Below, in pieces: positions 8,356 through 16,002 of a stretch of DNA of 64,000 bases. The first letter of the stretch is position 1. Each line of letters opens with the position of its first letter. The notes under the pieces are model-generated. The model had not been told where the DNA came from. It did no database searches and worked only from the letters and a program-made list of their open reading frames with translations. The stretch lies in NCBI RefSeq assembly GCF_028752835.1, contig NZ_CP087952.1, forward strand, positions 1,345,041-1,409,040. The letters run 5' to 3'. This stretch comes from Desulfosarcina sp. BuS5. Its GTDB lineage: Bacteria > Desulfobacterota > Desulfobacteria > Desulfobacterales > BuS5. The translations under genes and the position numbers were made by a program.

Positions 8356-9201
8356 TTATTTTTGCTCGAACCCTAAGGGCTCACAAAGAAGCTGTTTTAA
8401 TCTTTCGCTTAAAAACATGATCGATTCGATATCAAGATGGTTCAAAATACTCTCGTCAAACAAGAGTTTAACTTCAGCTTCGAAGTCATCATCTAAATTT
8501 TCATCCCAGAACATGAGTATTACCGGAATTCTGGGAAGGGGGCTGAATAAAAGTGCCAGATCTGCAGATCGGATTTCATCGGTCAGATCAAGCCCGCCAA
8601 GTTGTCTAGCCGCAATAAGCAATTCGCCGGACTTCCCTTTAAACCTTTCGATAAGAGGTTTTTCAACATGTTCTTTCATCGATTTTATCTTTGAGACAGT
8701 ATTGGGAAACTCTATAAATCCTTTCCATTTCCCGGTGGGGAGCTTGCTTCCTCCCTGGGCCATGTGATTATAGATAAAAACCTGTTCCCATCGGGTAAGC
8801 TCCGAACCATCTTTATTTGTGATGCTGTCTCGGGAAATGATGATGAAATCCGTAAAATATGGCAGTTCAAGAGAATACTTTTCTCTTTTTTTAATCAACT
8901 TGCCGCCGATCCTGTCCGGCAGGTCTTCTATTTTCATGGATGCAGACCGTTCCCTTGCCCATTTCAGCGCATCCTCAGCCATGTCTTTTTTGAGCCACTT
9001 GCCTGATGAATATTGTTTTTCAAGCTCGGTTTTGCATTTTTCTACAATATCCGCTGACAGGTGGGGGCAGTTTTCAATTGGATGCTTTTCAGATACCACC
9101 ATGCTTGCGAAGGCAAGGCAAGTAGAGAATCCACAATCTTTACAATTAGTTTTAGGCAGTATATCTCTATAAAGATCAACAACGGATAATGGCATTACCA
9201 T
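8356..9201 (-). CDS. DUF3786 protein with N-terminal iron-sulfur (CdhD/Fes-type) domain
   Basis: The 281-residue product opens with LPKTNCKDCGFSTCLAFA and HPIENCPHL, the Cys pattern CxxCxxxxC...C of the [4Fe-4S] domain also found in corrinoid/acetyl-CoA pathway proteins. From about residue 95 onward it matches my memory of DUF3786: SLELPYFTDFIIIS, WEQVFIYNHMAQGG and the PRIPVILMFWDENLDDDFEAE region. This type occurs in anaerobes and has no settled function; a redox or corrinoid-linked role is only inference. The start ATG 9201 has GGAGG close upstream, with a second in-frame ATG at 9195. A 22-codon frame overlaps this start. Confidence 0.82.
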   Translation of the reverse strand: MVMPLSVVDLYRDILPKTNCKDCGFSTCLAFASMVVSEKHPIENCPHLSADIVEKCKTELEKQYSSGKWLKKDMAEDALKWARERSASMKIEDLPDRIGGKLIKKREKYSLELPYFTDFIIISRDSITNKDGSELTRWEQVFIYNHMAQGGSKLPTGKWKGFIEFPNTVSKIKSMKEHVEKPLIERFKGKSGELLIAARQLGGLDLTDEIRSADLALLFSPLPRIPVILMFWDENLDDDFEAEVKLLFDESILNHLDIESIMFLSERLKQLLCEPLGFEQK

Positions 9202-9263
9202 ACCTCCGGATAGCCGATATTAAGTAAAGCCTTTTCCATTTTAAGCTTGTCTCCCTCTTCCAT
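9195..9263 (-). CDS. Possible 22-residue coupled leader peptide
   Basis: A short frame, MEEGDKLKMEKALLNIGYPEVW, begins at ATG 9263. Its TAA (9197-9195) overlaps the initiation region of the DUF3786 gene, where GAGGTATGGTAATG contains both starts and the stop. This arrangement would couple translation of the two. There is no strong ribosome binding site, and no family is recognisable, so it could equally be the untranslated leader. Confidence 0.25.
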   Translation of the reverse strand: MEEGDKLKMEKALLNIGYPEVW

Positions 9264-9313
9264 TGCAGCAAGATCAAAAAATACTTTTTTTTGAGTTAGT
9301 CCTTAGGGTTCAC

Positions 9314-10891
9314 TCAAACATAAGCCATATCTCCAGCACGGGGAACAAAGGCTGTAAAACCTTTATTTTCGAGATGCTTTGCAAAGGCAAGGGCTTGGTC
9401 TTCCTCTCCGTGCACAACGGCTATTTTTTTTATTTTTAAGTTTGAATTTGTCACAAAACGTATCAGTTCACTTTTGTCGGCATGAGCGCTGAACCCTCCT
9501 AAAGTTTCGATGTGTGCTTTAAGTGGGTAGACTTTGCTTAAAAATTTTAACATCGGCGGGTCGCCGCGTCTGCCTGATTCTTCATATTTCCTGCCTTGTT
9601 CCAGGATACGGCGACCAAGAGTATTTTTGGCCATATACCCGACGATAAGAACCGTATGTCTTGGATTATGGATTTTGTTACGCAAATGATGCAAAATTCT
9701 TCCTGCTTCGCACATTCCTGCAGATGCTATAACAATATGAGGAGTTTCTTCCCGCATAATCTCCATAGATTCTTCAACTGAACTGATAAAATGGATCTGA
9801 TTAAATAGAAAAGGATTTTTACCATGTTTCAGAAAGATGTTATTAGTTTTTTTATCGTACACTTCAGGATGTTCGCCGTAAACTTTTGTAAGTTGTATTG
9901 AAAGCGGGCTGTCCACGTATACCGGAAGATGCGGAACCGCGCCTTCATCATATAGTTCATGTATCACATATAAGAGCTCCTGGGTTCGACCAAAGGCAAA
10001 AGAAGGTATAAGAACCGTGCCTTTGCGCTCAAATGTGGCAAGTATGACATCTTTTAACTGTTTTTTTTGATCCTGCACCGGTTCATGCAAACGATTTCCG
10101 TATGTGCTTTCCATTATGAGCAAATCTACAACACGGTCTTCTTCCTGGAAAGTCAGGGTTGGGTCTTTGATAATGGGCGAGCCGAACCTCCCAATATCCC
10201 CTGTATAGCAAATATTATACAATCTGTCGTTTTCGCGGATTTTTATCATGGAGAACGCGGAACCTAGAATATGCCCCGCATCATAAAATGTGCATGTTGT
10301 ATCATGTCCTATTGTTACCGGACTTTTGTAAGGATAGCCGTTAAAAAAGCCAAGGGCTTGTTCCGCGGCACTGGTGGAATATAAGGGTTCGACGAATTCA
10401 AGATGATATTTTTCAATAAGTTCGTTAATCTTGTTTGTGTTTAGTTTATTGTGATCTGTTTTTAAGATCTTTTGAATGTTTTTATTCGAGCGTGCCGATG
10501 TATTTTTTCCTTTAGGCGTTGCTCTTAACTCCCGCAAAGTCGACCTCACGGTTTTATAATTCAAGTAATTAGCGTCGGATTCCTGGATGTGAGCGGAATC
10601 CAGCAGGAGATATTTACACGCGTCTGCAGTTGCACGCGTACAAAGAACCTGTCCTTGAAAATTTCGGTTTGTGAGCATTGGTATGCGGCCTGAATGATCT
10701 ATGTGTGCGTGTGAAAGCACGATGTTCCTGATGATATTCGGGTCGAACGGCAAGACATTGTTCTTTTGGGCAGTCTCTTTCCGACGTCCCTGAAACATAC
10801 CGCAATCCAGTAATATCCGGTCGGTTTCAGTAGTAATAAGATGCATCGAACCGGTAACTTCCCTTGCAGCGCCATAAAATGTAACATGCAT
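9314..10891 (-). CDS. MBL-fold / beta-CASP RNA-processing nuclease-like protein
   Basis: The 525-residue protein begins MHVTFYGAAREVTGSMHL and carries the metallo-beta-lactamase metal motif SHAHIDHSGRIP (about residues 60-71), the later DAGHILGSAF histidine motif and YTGDIG. These are followed by a beta-CASP domain (LLIMESTYGNRLHE, SFAFGRTQELLY) and the C-terminal RMMBL motif GGFSAHADKSELIRF. This is the architecture of CPSF/RNase J-like zinc enzymes that cut or trim RNA. Bacterial single-copy versions are often annotated as exonucleases of unknown substrate. All metal ligand motifs look intact. It is separated from DUF3786 by about 110 bases on the same strand. Confidence 0.88.
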   Translation of the reverse strand: MHVTFYGAAREVTGSMHLITTETDRILLDCGMFQGRRKETAQKNNVLPFDPNIIRNIVLSHAHIDHSGRIPMLTNRNFQGQVLCTRATADACKYLLLDSAHIQESDANYLNYKTVRSTLRELRATPKGKNTSARSNKNIQKILKTDHNKLNTNKINELIEKYHLEFVEPLYSTSAAEQALGFFNGYPYKSPVTIGHDTTCTFYDAGHILGSAFSMIKIRENDRLYNICYTGDIGRFGSPIIKDPTLTFQEEDRVVDLLIMESTYGNRLHEPVQDQKKQLKDVILATFERKGTVLIPSFAFGRTQELLYVIHELYDEGAVPHLPVYVDSPLSIQLTKVYGEHPEVYDKKTNNIFLKHGKNPFLFNQIHFISSVEESMEIMREETPHIVIASAGMCEAGRILHHLRNKIHNPRHTVLIVGYMAKNTLGRRILEQGRKYEESGRRGDPPMLKFLSKVYPLKAHIETLGGFSAHADKSELIRFVTNSNLKIKKIAVVHGEEDQALAFAKHLENKGFTAFVPRAGDMAYV

Positions 10892-11019
10892 GTATTAACA
10901 CCCTCTACAATAAATTGGCAATAAGTTAGCCAGATTATTGTACTCAATTTTATAAAAAACAGTATAATTATTTTATCACTTGTTCAAGTTAATATTTGGG
11001 GTCACCCATTAAAGGTTAA

Positions 11020-11259
11020 GTCAACCCTTGATTATTTCATTTAGCTTTTTGTAATTTTTTTTACTATTGCATCTCCTTATCTTCCATAAAAAATATAAAA
11101 TAACATCTCGCTGTTACGGTTATTTCCTGACACGGACAAGCCGGAACTGAACAAGTTTGAAGGAAAAAAATGATCACGAAAGCACGAAATCACGAAAGAC
11201 TGAATATTATTTTATTTCGTCCCCGTTCCTAAGCTTTATTATAATAATCAAGGTTTGAC
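11020..11259. repeat. Inverted-repeat-bounded intergenic element (MITE-like)
   Basis: The 507-base gap between 10892 and 11398 has no convincing gene. Within it, gtcaacccttgattatt (11020-11036) and aataatcaaggtttgac (11243-11259) are inverted copies with one mismatch, 206 bases apart. The interior includes the cacgaaa-type short repeat at 11174-11201 (acgaaagcacgaaatcacg). It could be a non-autonomous mobile element or degraded REP-type DNA; the GTCAA/TTGAC ends recall the palindrome at 18735-18766. Confidence 0.35.
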
Positions 11260-11398
11260 CCTATGTTTTATGTTCTCAAACTGATACAGCCAGGTGAAAT
11301 AGGGGGAAACAAACAACTGACAAATTATAAGTTTTTATTCTATTTTATATATGGTACGGAACAAAGACAAAATAACAGCCAACAACAAGGATTTAATA

Positions 11399-13183
11399 AT
11401 GAAATTTCCATATGGTGTATCTGATTTTAAAAAAATTAATACTCAGGGCTATTTTTACTGCGACAGAACAAATAAAATACCTCTGCTCGAACAATCAGAT
11501 TCTCAACTTTTTATCCGCCCCAGGCGTTTTGGCAAGAGTCTTGTTCTTTCAATGCTGGAAAATTATTATGATGTGGCAAAAAAAGACGAGTTTGAAGCTA
11601 TTTTCGGTAATTTAAAAATTGGAAAAAATCCCACAGACTTGCGCAATTCATATTTTATCTTGAAACTGGACTTTTCCTGCGTTGATCCAACAGGAAGTGC
11701 AAAAGAGGTAAAAAAAGCTCTATTTAACCACATTAATGGTTGTATTGAAGAATTTTATGCTTTTTATCAATATAAAGGTTATGAATTACCTAAAATAAAA
11801 ATTAATTTTGATGATGCTCTATACTCCTTAAAATCTTTAGTCAGCGCAGTCCGCATGACTCCATACCCTGTTTATCTTCTCATTGATGAATATGATAATT
11901 TTGCAAATACAATAATGATGGGGGTTCAAAGCACCGGAAAGAGATATGAAGCTCTTGTGCATGATGAAGGCATTCTGAGAACCCTGTTTAAGGCAATTAA
12001 ATCTTCCACCTCCGGTTCCATGTTTGACAGAGTATTTATAACAGGTGTCTCTCCTGTTGTTTTAAGTGATATTACAAGCGGCTATAATATCGCTAAAAAC
12101 ATTTATTTTCATCCAAAATTTAATGATTTATGTGGTTTTAGTGAAAACGAGGTACGCAAAGTAATTGAACAAATTGTGGCTGAATGTAACTTTGGCACAG
12201 AAAAAACAGATGAAGCTCTTACATTGATGAAAACATATTATAATGGATATCTTTTTGCGTTTGGGTCGGATGAATATATTTATAATCCCACATTATGCCT
12301 TTATTTTTTTGAGCAGTTCCATGAAATGTGCAGTTATCCAAGAGAGATGCTTGATGATAATCTTGCAACTGATGAATCCAAGCTGGAGTATATTGCACAA
12401 TTATCCAAAGGTCGGGATTTGCTTGTAAATTTGACGCAAAAAGCACATGAAATTGTTATCAGTAAAATAAGCAAACGTTTCGGTATCAAGGAAATGCTCT
12501 CTGACAACTCAAAGGACAATACATTTCTTGTTTCATTTCTTTATTATTTTGGAGTGTTAACACTTGCAGGCGAAACAGATGATTTAAAAGTAAAATTAAA
12601 AGTTCCAAACATGGTGATACAAAGTTTGTACGTCGGAAGAGTGCAGCAAATGCTTCTTCCTGACCCCGGCATTAGAGATGATGGAAAGCTGGCGGCTGAA
12701 AAAGTATACCAGAAAGGCGACATAAAACCATTGTGCGATTTTGTGGAAAATAGCTATTTTACTGTATTTAAAAATCGTGATTACAGATGGGCCAATGAAC
12801 TGACATTAAAAACCGCATTCCTGACCCTGCTTTACAACGATATTATCTATATCATGGATTATGAAATTGAGATTGACCGACGCTATGCAGATCTGACCAT
12901 GATCATCAGACCTGATAAAAGATATGGTAAAGTATTTGATGTTTTAATTGAGTTTAAATTTGTAAAGCTTAAAGATGCCGGAATGAGTGCTGATCAGGCA
13001 AAAAAACTTTCTCAAGATGAACTGAAAAAAATCCCTGAGATTGCAAAACAGATAAAAAATGGCGAAAAACAGGTGCAAGAGTACGGAAATAAGCTTGAAC
13101 GGAAATATGGAAATTTGAGATTGCAAAAATTTGTGGTCGTAGCCCTGGGGTTTGAAAGGGTATCTTTTAAAAAATTGGACTAA
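11399..13183 (+). CDS. AAA-ATPase-like / PD-(D/E)XK nuclease family protein
   Basis: I choose ATG 11399 because AAGGA lies 9 bases upstream and the family starts MKFPYGVSDF; an earlier ATG (11351) has no binding site. The 594-residue protein has a Walker A-like RPRRFGKSL (about 36-44), a Walker B-like VYLLIDEYDN (about 157-166), and C-terminal nuclease-like DLTMIIRP...VLIEFKFVK, the D-ExK pattern of the DUF1703/PDDEXK_9 module. Such proteins are abundant in anaerobes and are thought to act in defence or as mobile nucleases; the exact role is unproven. It lies 26 bases upstream of the Type III mod gene, but its base composition is much more AT-rich than mod, so it may be a separate acquisition. 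Confidence 0.85.
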   Translation: MKFPYGVSDFKKINTQGYFYCDRTNKIPLLEQSDSQLFIRPRRFGKSLVLSMLENYYDVAKKDEFEAIFGNLKIGKNPTDLRNSYFILKLDFSCVDPTGSAKEVKKALFNHINGCIEEFYAFYQYKGYELPKIKINFDDALYSLKSLVSAVRMTPYPVYLLIDEYDNFANTIMMGVQSTGKRYEALVHDEGILRTLFKAIKSSTSGSMFDRVFITGVSPVVLSDITSGYNIAKNIYFHPKFNDLCGFSENEVRKVIEQIVAECNFGTEKTDEALTLMKTYYNGYLFAFGSDEYIYNPTLCLYFFEQFHEMCSYPREMLDDNLATDESKLEYIAQLSKGRDLLVNLTQKAHEIVISKISKRFGIKEMLSDNSKDNTFLVSFLYYFGVLTLAGETDDLKVKLKVPNMVIQSLYVGRVQQMLLPDPGIRDDGKLAAEKVYQKGDIKPLCDFVENSYFTVFKNRDYRWANELTLKTAFLTLLYNDIIYIMDYEIEIDRRYADLTMIIRPDKRYGKVFDVLIEFKFVKLKDAGMSADQAKKLSQDELKKIPEIAKQIKNGEKQVQEYGNKLERKYGNLRLQKFVVVALGFERVSFKKLD

Positions 13184-13209
13184 TGAAGGATGCCAAAAAA
13201 GGCATGTAG

Positions 13210-15336
13210 ATGAAACTGACGAATAATGAGATAAGAGATATTAACCGCTATCTGGAAAAAGGCAAGCCCCTGCCGGAGAAGTACCGTTTTTTGCTGTTTG
13301 GGGACAAGCGGGAGGTGGAGCTGGTCTGGAATGGCAAAACCAGCGAGGTTTGCAATGTGGTGCTGCCGTTTCAGGTGATCGAGCAGGTTGACGAGCCGCG
13401 CGCGGAAGAAGCCGTCAAATTGCAGATGGATCTCTTTGACCGGCAATCCGGCCGGCAGATCAAGGGCTGGAACAACAAACTGATCTGGGGCGATAACAAG
13501 CTGATTCTATCCTCACTCAAAAACGGGTCATTTAGAGAAGAGATCGAGGCTCAGGGCGGCATCAAGATGATCTATATTGATCCGCCGTTTGATGTAGGGG
13601 CTGATTTTTCCATGAATGTTGAAATCGGCGGCGAGACGCTCACCAAAAAGCCGGGCATACTGGAAGAAATTGCCTACCGGGATACATGGGGCAAGGGCGC
13701 GGATTCCTTTATTGCCATGATATATGAGCGGCTGGTGCTGATGCGGGATTTGCTGGCGGATGATGGGAGTATTTTTGTCCATGTTGATTGGAGAGTTATT
13801 CATTTAATTAGAATTGTCTTAGATGAAATTTTTGGAAAAAATAAATTTGTTAATGAGATAATCTGGCATTTTTCAGATAATTTTCAAGGAAATGTAAAAG
13901 GTTTCGCTACAAATCATAATAATATTGTATGGTATACAAAAACACCAAATTATATTGCAAATAAGGTAATGATTCCTTTGGGTAAGCCAACAAAAAGAGA
14001 CAAGAGAATTTGGTCTAAAGAGCTTGGAAAACTTATTTCAGCTCGTGACGCGAATGGCAAACTTATTTATGAGATGTATTACGATAAAAAAGCAGATGAT
14101 GTTTGGCGTATTGGTCAGAGTTCTACAACAAAAAAAGCAAGTAAAGAATTTTTAGGCTATCCCACCCAAAAACCCGAAGCCCTTCTCGACCGCATCATCA
14201 AAGCCTCATCCAACGAAAATGACCTGATCGCCGACTTCTTCTGCGGCTCAGGCACCACGCTTGCCGTAGCCGAAAAACTAAACCGCAAGTGGATAGGCTC
14301 CGACCTCGGCAAATTTGCCATCCACACAACTAGAAAGCGCATGATCGGGGTGCAGCGGCAGCTCAGAAAAGAGAACAAATCCTGGCGCGCCTTTGAAATC
14401 CTCAATCTGGGAAAATATGAACGACAGCATTACATCGGGGTCAACCCCAATCTCAGGGAGCAGGAAAAGCAGAAACAACTGGAAGCCAAGGAAAAAGATT
14501 TCCTTAATCTTATTCTTCACGCCTATCGCGCAGAAGCGGTCAGCCAGTTCAAAACCTTTCAGGGCAAAAAGTCTGGTCGTCTGGTGGCGGTTGGGCCGGT
14601 GAATCTGCCCGTCACCCGCCTGTTTGTGGAAGAAATCATTCTGGAATGCCGCCAGAAACGTATCACCCGCGTGGATATTCTCGGGTTTGAGTTTGAGATG
14701 GGGCTGTTTCCCAATATTCTGGATGAGGCCAGGACCAAGGGGATTGATCTGGCAATGAAATACATCCCTCAGGATGTGTTTGACAAGCGGGCCGTGGAGA
14801 AAAATCAGGTGGTGTTTCATGATGTTTCGTTTATTGAAGTTAAACCGCATTTTGGCAAGGGTAAAAACAAACATAGTATTGCTGTGGAACTGACCGATTT
14901 TTCCGTCTTTTATTCACAGGATGCCAAGGGTGCAGATGAAAGCCTGAAAAAAGGCAAGAGCAAGGTGATTGTGGACAGGGGACAGGTGGTCAAGATCAGC
15001 AAAGACAAAAACGGTATTGTCAACCGCGAGGTGTTGACGCAAAATTGGACCGACTGGATAGACTACTGGGCCGTGGATTTTGACTTTGAATCCAGGCGGG
15101 AGATTGTGCGGGTACTGAATGAAGAAACAGGCGAAACAGAAGAAGTCTGGACCGGCGATTATGTGTTTGAAAACGAGTGGCAGTCCTTCCGCACCAAAAA
15201 GGACCGCTCGCTGGAATTTAAAAGCATATTTCGGGAATGCCCGCCGGGTCGGCGCAAGATCGCGGTAAAAGTGGTTGATATCTTCGGCAATGATACCATG
15301 AAGATAGTTGAAGTGACTATAGGAGGAACAAGATGA
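13210..15336 (+). CDS. Type III restriction-modification DNA methyltransferase (Mod subunit)
   Basis: The 708-residue protein methylates the recognition sequence and gives the Type III complex its specificity. Motif IV DPPF is at about residues 124-127 and precedes motif I, DFFCGSGTT, at about 342-350, the beta-class order shared with EcoP15I-like adenine methyltransferases. Between them, residues about 198-317 are the expected target-recognition region. That stretch of DNA (13801-14160) is about 29% G+C by hand count, whereas sampled flanks are 53-60%, which points to a swapped domain. The stop overlaps the next gene by 4 bases (ATGA). It is part of a four-gene overlapping operon with MNT, HEPN and res. 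Confidence 0.93.
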   Translation: MKLTNNEIRDINRYLEKGKPLPEKYRFLLFGDKREVELVWNGKTSEVCNVVLPFQVIEQVDEPRAEEAVKLQMDLFDRQSGRQIKGWNNKLIWGDNKLILSSLKNGSFREEIEAQGGIKMIYIDPPFDVGADFSMNVEIGGETLTKKPGILEEIAYRDTWGKGADSFIAMIYERLVLMRDLLADDGSIFVHVDWRVIHLIRIVLDEIFGKNKFVNEIIWHFSDNFQGNVKGFATNHNNIVWYTKTPNYIANKVMIPLGKPTKRDKRIWSKELGKLISARDANGKLIYEMYYDKKADDVWRIGQSSTTKKASKEFLGYPTQKPEALLDRIIKASSNENDLIADFFCGSGTTLAVAEKLNRKWIGSDLGKFAIHTTRKRMIGVQRQLRKENKSWRAFEILNLGKYERQHYIGVNPNLREQEKQKQLEAKEKDFLNLILHAYRAEAVSQFKTFQGKKSGRLVAVGPVNLPVTRLFVEEIILECRQKRITRVDILGFEFEMGLFPNILDEARTKGIDLAMKYIPQDVFDKRAVEKNQVVFHDVSFIEVKPHFGKGKNKHSIAVELTDFSVFYSQDAKGADESLKKGKSKVIVDRGQVVKISKDKNGIVNREVLTQNWTDWIDYWAVDFDFESRREIVRVLNEETGETEEVWTGDYVFENEWQSFRTKKDRSLEFKSIFRECPPGRRKIAVKVVDIFGNDTMKIVEVTIGGTR

Positions 15337-15626
15337 TAAGCAGCAAATATGCCCTTGAAATATTAAGACAATTTATGCAGGAATCAGGCGATCGTTATGG
15401 GATTCTGGAACTGGGAGTTTTTGGCTCTGTTGCAAGAGATGAGGCAAAAGATGGCAGTGATGTGGATGTGGTTATCAGTCTAAAAACGCCTGATCCCTAT
15501 TTTATTGTTCACATTAAAGAAGCTCTTGAACAACGCCTGGGTTGTCATGTGGATATTGTAAGGTTAAGGGATAAAATGAACTCTTTTCTAAAACAGCGTA
15601 TAGAAAGAGAGGCTTTTTATGTATGA
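15333..15626 (+). CDS. mntA: MNT-type nucleotidyltransferase antitoxin
   Basis: The 97-residue protein shows the full minimal nucleotidyltransferase motif: Gly31-Ser32, ten residues, then Asp43-x-Asp45 (FGSVARDEAKDGSDVDVV). In characterised HEPN-MNT systems this enzyme silences the partner toxin by transferring AMP to a tyrosine near the HEPN active site. The required tyrosine is present in the neighbour. It overlaps mod by 4 bases and the HEPN gene by 8 bases, so all three are likely translated together. The family call is secure; the modification activity here is inferred from family knowledge. Confidence 0.9.
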   Translation: MISSKYALEILRQFMQESGDRYGILELGVFGSVARDEAKDGSDVDVVISLKTPDPYFIVHIKEALEQRLGCHVDIVRLRDKMNSFLKQRIEREAFYV

Positions 15627-16002
15627 CATAAATCTGGCAATTGATCTTCTTGAGCAGATTTACGGCGCAACCAAAACAATACAAAGACGTTTCAGAGCGA
15701 TTAATAGCGTTGATGATTTTACAGATACACAAGGTGGCATGGATATGCTTGATGGCATTTGTATGCTGTTGATAGCTATTGGTGAGAGTTTGAAAAGGAT
15801 AGACAAGATTACAGATAAAAAGCTGCTATCGCATTATCCTGAAATAGACTGGAAAGGGGCAAAAGGAGTTAGAGATATTATTTCACATCATTATTTTGAT
15901 ATTGATGCTGGAGAAATTTTTTGGATTTGTTCCCATCATTTAGAACCATTACGAAGTACAATAAAAAAAATAATTGAGGATTTAGAAAATGGCGCTGCAT
16001 AA
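15619..16002 (+). CDS. hepT: HEPN-domain toxin (DUF86 type)
   Basis: The 127-residue helical protein carries Arg85-x4-His90-x-Tyr92 (RDIISHHY), the ribonuclease and AMPylation motif of HepT toxins. Family members cleave tRNA or mRNA unless held inactive by the MNT partner. It overlaps the MNT gene by 8 bases upstream and the res gene by 14 bases downstream. Because the toxin is nested between the two restriction-modification subunits, loss or silencing of the operon could release it; that consequence is inference. No truncation or missing motif residue is seen. Confidence 0.9.
   Translation: MYDINLAIDLLEQIYGATKTIQRRFRAINSVDDFTDTQGGMDMLDGICMLLIAIGESLKRIDKITDKKLLSHYPEIDWKGAKGVRDIISHHYFDIDAGEIFWICSHHLEPLRSTIKKIIEDLENGAA

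Noticed and set aside
11104-11171. Short frame ending RLFPDTDKPELNKFEGKK
   Set aside because: It has no start codon, is about 24 codons long, and lies inside repeat-like DNA.
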